The notes below the pieces were generated by a model that saw only the letters and a list, made by a program, of their open reading frames with translations, was not told the origin of the DNA and did no database searches. This document shows positions 6,930 through 11,203 of a stretch of DNA of 11,203 nt, in pieces. Made by a program: the position numbers and the translations under genes. The stretch is from Holosporales bacterium (GTDB taxonomy: Bacteria > Pseudomonadota > Alphaproteobacteria > UBA3830 > JAIRMZ01): the NCBI GenBank assembly GCA_031255325.1, contig JAIRST010000014.1, forward strand, positions 1 through 11,203, read 5' to 3'. How positions within the stretch are numbered: position 1 is the first letter of the stretch; every line of letters starts with the position of its first letter.

Positions 6930-7220
6930 TTACCCTTCGCGTATGTCTGGTGTGTCTGCGTTTGTTGGATCAAAAGGGACAGTTCCTATTTCTTCCCCTT
7001 TTGCAATAATTTTTTCAATTTTAAGCTGTGCATTTTTCAGCTTCGTTTCGCAATGCGCTTTAAGATAAGCTCCTTTTTCGTATAAAGCTACTGCCTCTTC
7101 AAGAGGAATATGCCCTTCTTCAAGCTTTCGCACGATATTTTCAAGCTCAGAAAGAGCAGACTCAAATGTAAGGGTATCAAAGGCATCCTGCGAGGCAGTG
7201 GGCAAAATAGATTCTGACAT
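6930..7220 (-). CDS. xseB: Exodeoxyribonuclease VII small subunit
   Basis: A 96-residue XseB, which binds XseA to form exonuclease VII, a single-strand DNA exonuclease. The family core FESALSELENIVRKLEEGHIPLEEAVALYEKG and the second helix with KLKNAQLKIEKI are diagnostic; both are long amphipathic helices. I chose ATG at 7220 (MSES) because GAGGGAG lies about 5 bases upstream. A TTG at 7235 is in frame but overlaps that ribosome-binding site. It is the first gene of the minus-strand unit, 3 bases before folD. The xseA partner is not in the window. No clear promoter was found upstream on this strand. Confidence 0.95.
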   Translation of the reverse strand: MSESILPTASQDAFDTLTFESALSELENIVRKLEEGHIPLEEAVALYEKGAYLKAHCETKLKNAQLKIEKIIAKGEEIGTVPFDPTNADTPDIREG

Positions 7221-7612
7221 TCTATACTCCCTCAAGGTTTATCGAAACTATCTTAGACTTTTCTAACGACAAGCAATAGATGTAAAATGAAATTGACCTC
7301 TATGATATCTTCACATGCTCGAATAGGAAACTTTAAGGAGAGTGATTCTCTGGAGAAGTTTACCATTCTACTACTGTAGATTCTTGCGTAACGATTGTGC
7401 GTCCCCCAAATAATATCCATCATACATATGTTGTGCGTTGATTGCTCATCAAAATAAAATTTTAGCCGAAGGAAGTGTAGGATAAATTGGATTATCCCAC
7501 CTATCCTTTAACCCATTAAGCTCTTAATTCCGTCTTTCAAAAAAGCCCATTGCAATGAAAATAAAGCTGTGATAAGAAAATACTTTACTATAGAAATGGG
7601 ATTGGAAGAAAG
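7221..7612. other. 392-base divergent gap between xseB and rplK
   Basis: This region must drive both the xseB unit (minus) and the rplK operon (plus). No tRNA, secE or nusG is found here. Visible structures on the plus strand are a two-part stem at 7328-7361 (AAACTT/AAGTTT and AGAG/CTCT, with a purine-rich internal loop), alternative hairpins at 7479-7507, a 5-bp hairpin ATTAA/TTAAT at 7515-7528 and a short inverted repeat TTAGA/TCTAA at 7253-7266. The last lies just upstream of xseB and could be an operator, without further support. The rest shows nothing recognisable. Confidence 0.6.
7431..7460 (+). promoter_or_regulatory. Possible promoter of the rplK operon
   Basis: TTGTGC at 7431-7436 and TAAAAT at 7455-7460 are 18 bases apart on the plus strand. 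Transcription from about 7467 would give a leader of roughly 145 bases containing the alternative hairpins at 7479-7507. Both hexamers are imperfect, and another start closer to rplK is possible. Confidence 0.28.
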
Positions 7613-8044
7613 ATGGCCAAAAAAGTTGTTGGGTATATTAAACTTCAAGTCCCAGCAGGTAAAGCAAATCCCTCTCCACCGATTGGACCAGCCTTAGGGC
7701 AGCGTGGTTTGAACATTATGGATTTCTGTAAAGCTTTTAATGCGCAAACACAAAATTTCGAAGTAGGAACTCCTCTTCCTGTGATTATTTCGGCGTATGC
7801 AGATCGTACATTTTCGTTCATTATCAAAACGCCACCTGTGAGTTTCTTTTTGAAAAAAGCAGCCTCTATCGAAAAAGGAGCGGCAACAACAGGGCGAGGA
7901 GCGTCTATTGGAAAAGTAACAATGACGCAAATTCGCGAGATTGCAGAAAAAAAGATGCAAAATCTTAATACCTCAGATATTGAAGCGGCTTCTCGTATGA
8001 TTAAAGGGTCTGCTCGTTCGATGGGGTTGGAAGTGGTGAACTGA
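7613..8044 (+). CDS. rplK: 50S ribosomal protein L11
   Basis: A 143-residue L11 at full length. The N-terminal domain carries the proline-rich switch (QVPAGKANPSPPIGPALGQRGLNIMDFCKAFN, at about 12-43), where thiostrepton and elongation factors act on the GTPase centre. The C-terminal domain binds 23S rRNA (GKVTMTQIREIAEKKMQNLN, then the terminal GSARSMGL). The ATG at 7613 has GGAAG 5 bases upstream. It is the first gene of the rplK-rplA-rplJ-rplL-rpoB operon, one base before rplA. In most bacteria secE-nusG precede it, but here xseB diverges from it. Confidence 0.98.
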   Translation: MAKKVVGYIKLQVPAGKANPSPPIGPALGQRGLNIMDFCKAFNAQTQNFEVGTPLPVIISAYADRTFSFIIKTPPVSFFLKKAASIEKGAATTGRGASIGKVTMTQIREIAEKKMQNLNTSDIEAASRMIKGSARSMGLEVVN

Positions 8045-8045
8045 A

Positions 8046-8735
8046 ATGCTTGGGAAGCGCTTAAAGAAAATTTTCGAAAGTTCAGATAGAGAAACGTGCT
8101 ATGCTCTTGCTGAGGCTGTCTCTTTCTTGAAAAACGTTTCTACAACCAAGTTCGATGAAACACTTGAAGTAGCCATTAATTTAAATATTGATCCACGTAA
8201 AGCAGATCAAAATGTACGCGGAATGGTAACTATGCCGCATGGTACAGGCAAGGCGGTCCGCGTTGCTGTCTTTTGCAAAGGTGTAAAAATAGAAGAAGCG
8301 CTTGCAGCAGGAGCGGATATTGCAGGAGCGGAAGATTTGTCGGCGAAAGTGCAAGAAGGAATAGACTTTGATGTATGCATTGCAACGCCGGATATGATGG
8401 GGATTGTTGGGCGCTTGGGAAAAATTCTAGGACCTAAAGGCTTGATGCCTAACCCAAAATTGGGAACAGTAACAATGGATATTGCTGGGGCTGTCAAGAG
8501 TGCGAAGAGTGGTCAAGTGGAATTTCGTACAGAAAAGGCCGGTATTATTCATGCGGGGCTTTGCAAATTGAGTTTTTCGCAGGAAAAGATCGAAGAAAGT
8601 ATAAAGGCTTTCGTTGGTGCCGTTGTTCGAGCGCGGCCAGCAGGCATTAAGGGGAGCTATATAAAAAAGGTTTCTTTATCAACAACGATGGGACCGGGTT
8701 TAAAATTAGACCTAGGGGAAGTCTACAGTTTTTAA
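8046..8735 (+). CDS. rplA: 50S ribosomal protein L1
   Basis: A 229-residue L1, the protein of the L1 stalk at the tRNA exit site, which in E. coli also represses translation of rplK-rplA mRNA. Domain I halves (about 1-65 and 160-229) flank domain II. Clear signatures are KFDETLEVAINLNIDPRKADQ (35-55), RGMVTMPHGTGK (58-69), GRLGKILGPKGLMPNPKLGTVT (about 122-143) and the conserved lysine-rich GQVEFRTEKAGIIHAGLCKLSF. The N-terminus starts directly with MLGKRLKK, slightly shorter than the common MAK-x-GKR form. The start is one base after the rplK stop, with GGAAGTGG inside the end of rplK as a possible ribosome-binding site, so translation is probably coupled. Confidence 0.98.
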   Translation: MLGKRLKKIFESSDRETCYALAEAVSFLKNVSTTKFDETLEVAINLNIDPRKADQNVRGMVTMPHGTGKAVRVAVFCKGVKIEEALAAGADIAGAEDLSAKVQEGIDFDVCIATPDMMGIVGRLGKILGPKGLMPNPKLGTVTMDIAGAVKSAKSGQVEFRTEKAGIIHAGLCKLSFSQEKIEESIKAFVGAVVRARPAGIKGSYIKKVSLSTTMGPGLKLDLGEVYSF

Positions 8736-8740
8736 AAGAT

Positions 8741-8800
8741 ATCTGTCGAAGACCGCTGGAGTGAAAACTTAAATATCCGGCGCAGATGGGTTGGTTGTTT
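8741..8800 (+). promoter_or_regulatory. L10 leader-like RNA before rplJ
   Basis: In the 119-base rplA-rplJ gap, GACC (8751-8754) and GCTGG (8755-8759) can pair with GGTT (8789-8792) and CCGGC (8777-8781). The two stems are separated by a one-sided internal loop, GCAGATG-like, which resembles a kink-turn. This position and architecture are those of the L10 leader, to which the L10-(L12) complex binds to repress rplJ-rplL translation. Pairing was done by eye. A covariance-model match to the L10 leader family would confirm it. Confidence 0.55.
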
Positions 8801-8811
8801 TGAGGGCGATC

Positions 8812-8849
8812 ATCCTTGTATGCTTCGAAGATTCCTTGTAATAAAGGAA
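8812..8849 (+). promoter_or_regulatory. Hairpin able to mask the rplJ ribosome-binding site
   Basis: TTCCTT (8832-8837) pairs perfectly with AAGGAA (8844-8849) around a 6-base loop, covering part of the rplJ Shine-Dalgarno region AAAGGAAAGGG. An upstream copy of the same anti-Shine-Dalgarno piece (TCCTTGTA at 8813-8820, repeated at 8833-8840) could compete for it. A palindrome, CTTCGAAG (8823-8830), lies between the copies. This would suit a switch controlled by the L10 leader just upstream. Confidence 0.45.
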
Positions 8850-8854
8850 AGGGT

Positions 8855-9367
8855 ATGGATCGCAAAGAAAAAGAAAAGTTTGTCGAAAAGATTCAAGGCC
8901 GATTAGCAGACAGCGGTTTGTTGATAGTGGTGCACCAAAAAGGACTTACAGTTTCCGAGGTAACAGACTTGCGTACGCGTATGCAGGCAGAAAAAGCTTC
9001 ATATCTTGTCGCGAAAAATACATTGTCTCGCATTGCTGTAAAAGGTACGCCGTTTTCTGGAATAACAGATTTTCTTGAGGGACCAACGGCTTTGGCTTTT
9101 TCTACGTCACCGGTTTCAGCTGCTAAAGTATTGTTCGATTATGCCAAAGCAAATGAAGGAAAGATAACAGTTGTGGGCGGAAGCTACGAGGGTCGTGTGC
9201 TTTCTTATGAAGAACTTAAAGTATTGTCGCAGTTGCCTTCTATGGATGTACTGCGTGCAAAAATCATTGCTATTATTCAAGCGCCGATGCAGCGTATGGC
9301 AGCAATGATGCAAGCTCCTGCTGGGCAACTTGCCCGTGTTATCGGAGCCTATGCCAGAAAGGTTTGA
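8855..9367 (+). CDS. rplJ: 50S ribosomal protein L10
   Basis: A 170-residue L10, which anchors the L7/L12 stalk to 23S rRNA and, with L12, autoregulates the rplJ-rplL message. The start MDRKEKEKFVEK matches the alphaproteobacterial L10 N-terminus. KASYLVAKNTLSRIA and FLEGPTALAF are the conserved rRNA-binding signatures. The C-terminal helix that carries L12 dimers is the stretch VLRAKIIAIIQAPMQRMAAM, followed by ARVIGAYARK. I chose ATG at 8855, with GGAAAGGG just upstream, over an in-frame TTG at 8816 that would run through the control hairpin. It is followed after 29 bases by rplL. Confidence 0.97.
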   Translation: MDRKEKEKFVEKIQGRLADSGLLIVVHQKGLTVSEVTDLRTRMQAEKASYLVAKNTLSRIAVKGTPFSGITDFLEGPTALAFSTSPVSAAKVLFDYAKANEGKITVVGGSYEGRVLSYEELKVLSQLPSMDVLRAKIIAIIQAPMQRMAAMMQAPAGQLARVIGAYARKV

Positions 9368-9396
9368 GATGGAGATGAAGGTAAAAGGAAGAGAAA

Positions 9397-9777
9397 ATGA
9401 GTGAGAATTTACAAAAAATTGTTGACACGCTTTCAAAATTGACGGTGATGGAAGCCGCTGAATTAAGCAAAAAGCTGGAGGAAGTGTGGGGTGTTTCTGC
9501 TGCAGCGCCTGTAGCAGTTTCTGCTGTTGTCTCTGAAGGAGCCGCACCCCCTGTAGCAGAGGAAAAAACTGTATTTGATGTTGTTTTGGTAGATGTTGGA
9601 GCTTCTAAGATCAATGTCATCAAGGTGGTGCGTGAAATTACAGGCTTGGCACTGACAGAAGCGAAAACCTTGGTTGAATCGGCTCCAAAGGCGATCAAGG
9701 AAAGTGTTTCTAAGGATGAAGCTGAGAAGATGAAAGAAAAAATCGAAGCCGCTGGAGCGAAGGTTGATCTTAAATAG
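9397..9777 (+). CDS. rplL: 50S ribosomal protein L7/L12
   Basis: A 126-residue L12, the multi-copy stalk protein that recruits translation GTPases. The N-terminal dimerisation domain is at about 1-33 (LQKIVDTLSKLTVMEAAELSKKLEE). The Ala/Val/Pro-rich hinge is at about 34-54. The C-terminal domain from about 57 carries EKTVFDVVL, KINVIKVVREITGLALTEAKTLVE and the terminal EAAGAKVDLK. The ATG at 9397 has AAGGAAGAG a few bases upstream. The 121-base gap to rpoB contains two hairpins, the usual place where polymerase synthesis is uncoupled from the higher L12 output. Confidence 0.98.
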   Translation: MSENLQKIVDTLSKLTVMEAAELSKKLEEVWGVSAAAPVAVSAVVSEGAAPPVAEEKTVFDVVLVDVGASKINVIKVVREITGLALTEAKTLVESAPKAIKESVSKDEAEKMKEKIEAAGAKVDLK

Positions 9778-9797
9778 GACTGTGTACACTTGAACCT

Positions 9798-9838
9798 AAG
9801 CCAAGGGGTACTTTGTAAGTAGCCTTTGCTTTCTATTT
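9798..9838 (+). terminator. Attenuator-like hairpin between rplL and rpoB
   Basis: AAGC-C-AAGG (9798-9806) pairs with CCTT-T-GCTT (9823-9831; one C/T mismatch), and TACTT (9809-9813) pairs with AAGTA (9817-9821) around a TGT loop; two G face one G between the stems. About 13 base pairs are followed by a partly T-rich tail, TCTATTT. The interrupted T tail suggests partial termination, as known between rplL and rpoB of E. coli. Confidence 0.45.
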
Positions 9839-9846
9839 ATGTAAAA

Positions 9847-9875
9847 TATCCCTTGTCTATTGCGGCAAAGGGATA
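9847..9875 (+). promoter_or_regulatory. Second hairpin in the rpoB leader
   Basis: TATCCCTT (9847-9854) and AAGGGATA (9868-9875) form a perfect 8-bp stem with a 13-base loop, ending 15 bases before the rpoB Shine-Dalgarno sequence (AAGGTGG at about 9890). There is no T tail, so it is not a terminator. It may be a processing site, an mRNA stabiliser or a translation control element of rpoB. Confidence 0.4.
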
Positions 9876-9898
9876 GAGTTAAAGCAATAAGGTGGGAC

Positions 9899-11203
9899 AT
9901 GGCAAAACGATCGTTCACAGAGCGCAAGCGGTTTCGGAAAAGTTTTGGAAAGATTCTCGAAGCGATTACGCTTCCAGATCTTATAGAACTACAACGGTCG
10001 TCGTATGAAGCTTTTTTACAACTGAAGACAGCTCCTGATGCGCGTTCTCTTTCAGGGTTACAAAGCGTTTTTATCTCAGCATTCCCTGTTAAAGGCTCTT
10101 CTGGTCGCGCTCAAGTTGATTTTTACCGCTATGAATTTGATGAGATTAAGTATGACGAAGAAGAATGTCGCCAGAAAGGGTTAACGTATGCAGCGCCTCT
10201 GCGTGCAACGTTTCGATTAATTGTTTGGGACATCGACGACGATACCGGGGCAAAAACGATTCGCGACATCAAAGAGCAGGCTGTCTATATGGGGGATATG
10301 CCTCTTATGACACGAAGCGGAACGTTCATTATTAATGGGATAGAACGCGTCGTTGTATCGCAGATGCAGCGTTCACCTGGTGTTTCTTTTGATCACGATA
10401 AAGGAAGAACACATTCCTCAGGGAAGCTTTTATTTTCTGCTCATGTGGTGCCTTATCGAGGCTCATGGTTGGATTTTGAATTTGACGCGAAAGATCACCT
10501 CTATGTACGTATCGATCGAAAGCGGAAGTTTTTAGCAACCACTTTCTTGATGGCTCTTGAAAGTGCTCATACCGAGATGTTGCGTACGGAACGTACAAAA
10601 GAAGGAAAGTCCGTAAAACCGTTTGAAATCACAGGTATGTCGCGTGAAGAAATTCTCCGCACCTTTTATGACATTGTCCTCTATTCTAAGACTAAAGACG
10701 GTAACTGGCAGCGCGTATACGATCCTGCTGCGTGGCGTTCGGTAAAGATCGAACGAGACATGGTGGATGCTGATACAGGAAAAGTAGTGGCCAAAGCGGG
10801 AACGAAATTTACAAACATTTCTGCAAAAAAAATATACGATGATGGTTTACGAAAGATTCGTGTCTTGCCGGAAGAATTAGTCGGTCTGTATGTTGCGGAC
10901 GATTTTATCGATGAATCTAATGGGCTTGTGTTAATTGATGCAGGAGCAGCATTAACAACGGATCTTTTGCAAACTTTCGAAGAGCATGGGGGGAAGGAGC
11001 TCTCCATTTTAGAAATCGATCACGTTAACAAAGGGGCCTATATACGTGATACATTAAATGCCGATAAGAACAATTCTCGTGAAGAAGCTTTATTTGAGAT
11101 ATACCGTGCACTTCGCCCAGGTGAATTGCCAACTGTCGATGGAGCGGTAGAGCTTTTTTGTGGCTTATTTTTTGATCCAGAGCGTTATGACTTATCGGCA
11201 GTT
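9899..11203 (+). CDS. rpoB: DNA-directed RNA polymerase beta subunit, N-terminal part
   Basis: The first 435 codons of RpoB, open to the window edge (incomplete at the 3' end). It begins with MAKRSFTERKRFRKSFG and LPDLIELQRSSYEAF, as in alphaproteobacteria. The protrusion and lobe regions are visible: FDEIKYDEEECRQKGLTYAAPL (80-101), YMGDMPLMTRSGTFIINGIERV (130-151), SQMQRSPGVSFDHDKG (154-169) and SSGKLLFSAHVVPYRGSWLDFEFD (173-196). The N-terminal rifampicin cluster lies at Val162; the next residue is Ser, where Phe is usual. ATG at 9899 has AAGGTGGG about 5 bases upstream. As the last visible gene of the ribosomal operon it supplies the catalytic core of RNA polymerase; rpoC normally follows. 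Confidence 0.98.
   Translation, partial: MAKRSFTERKRFRKSFGKILEAITLPDLIELQRSSYEAFLQLKTAPDARSLSGLQSVFISAFPVKGSSGRAQVDFYRYEFDEIKYDEEECRQKGLTYAAPLRATFRLIVWDIDDDTGAKTIRDIKEQAVYMGDMPLMTRSGTFIINGIERVVVSQMQRSPGVSFDHDKGRTHSSGKLLFSAHVVPYRGSWLDFEFDAKDHLYVRIDRKRKFLATTFLMALESAHTEMLRTERTKEGKSVKPFEITGMSREEILRTFYDIVLYSKTKDGNWQRVYDPAAWRSVKIERDMVDADTGKVVAKAGTKFTNISAKKIYDDGLRKIRVLPEELVGLYVADDFIDESNGLVLIDAGAALTTDLLQTFEEHGGKELSILEIDHVNKGAYIRDTLNADKNNSREEALFEIYRALRPGELPTVDGAVELFCGLFFDPERYDLSAV

Noticed and set aside
7342..7413. GTG-started 23-codon frame after AAGGAG in the xseB-rplK gap
   Set aside because: The ribosome-binding sequence is only one base from the GTG, and the peptide resembles nothing; the bases are better explained as part of the stem at 7328-7361.
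9116..9547. Minus-strand 143-codon frame across rplJ and rplL
   Set aside because: It is antisense to two certain ribosomal protein genes and arises from their codon pattern.
10681..11007. Minus-strand 108-codon frame within rpoB
   Set aside because: The plus strand encodes an unmistakable RpoB through this stretch.
1..11203. CRISPR arrays, insertion sequences, tRNA genes or a defence system
   Set aside because: No regularly spaced repeats, transposase motifs, terminal inverted repeats or tRNA-like folds were found; nearly all sequence is housekeeping genes.

Overview
The window is a chromosomal segment of a bacterium, most likely an alphaproteobacterium. RpoB begins with an RKR-(V/F)-RKSFG motif followed by an LIE(V/L)Q-SSY motif, L10 begins MDRKEKE, YidC carries the alphaproteobacterial LANRSYRAMSRMK core, and both yidC-engB and prs-rplY-pth are gene neighbourhoods known from that class. 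The moderate-to-low G+C, very tight gene packing and broken ancestral neighbourhoods would fit a host-associated lineage such as Holosporales or Rickettsiales. That placement is an inference and no genus can be named from the sequence alone.

Layout. Positions 1-268 contain no confident gene: a possible C-terminal end of an unrecognised plus-strand frame (1-120) and an isolated, perfect Shine-Dalgarno sequence on the minus strand. From 269 to 2604, on the minus strand, lie engB (ribosome-assembly GTPase) and yidC (membrane insertase), with yidC upstream and 5 bases between them. A good sigma70-type promoter sits about 80 bases ahead of yidC. A 490-base AT-rich gap (2605-3094) follows, without the rpmH-rnpA pair that normally precedes yidC. 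From 3095 to 7220, also on the minus strand, six genes form one compact transcription unit in the order xseB-folD-pgeF-prs-rplY-pth, with gaps of only 1 to 11 bases. This unit combines DNA repair (exonuclease VII small subunit), one-carbon metabolism, purine nucleoside salvage or clearance, PRPP synthesis, a ribosomal protein and peptidyl-tRNA recycling.

A divergent 392-base gap (7221-7612) separates this unit from the plus-strand ribosomal protein and RNA polymerase operon rplK-rplA-rplJ-rplL-rpoB. rpoB runs off the window after 435 codons. The usual secE-nusG pair is absent upstream of rplK. The operon retains its RNA-level control regions: an L10-type leader before rplJ with a hairpin over the rplJ Shine-Dalgarno sequence, and two hairpins between rplL and rpoB, the first resembling a partial terminator.

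No unknown multi-gene system is visible; nearly all of the window is housekeeping. The points most worth checking are the divergent PRPP synthase, whose catalytic loop lacks a usually conserved arginine, the candidate RNA switches in the ribosomal operon, the two broken ancestral gene neighbourhoods, and unexplained signals in the three gaps.
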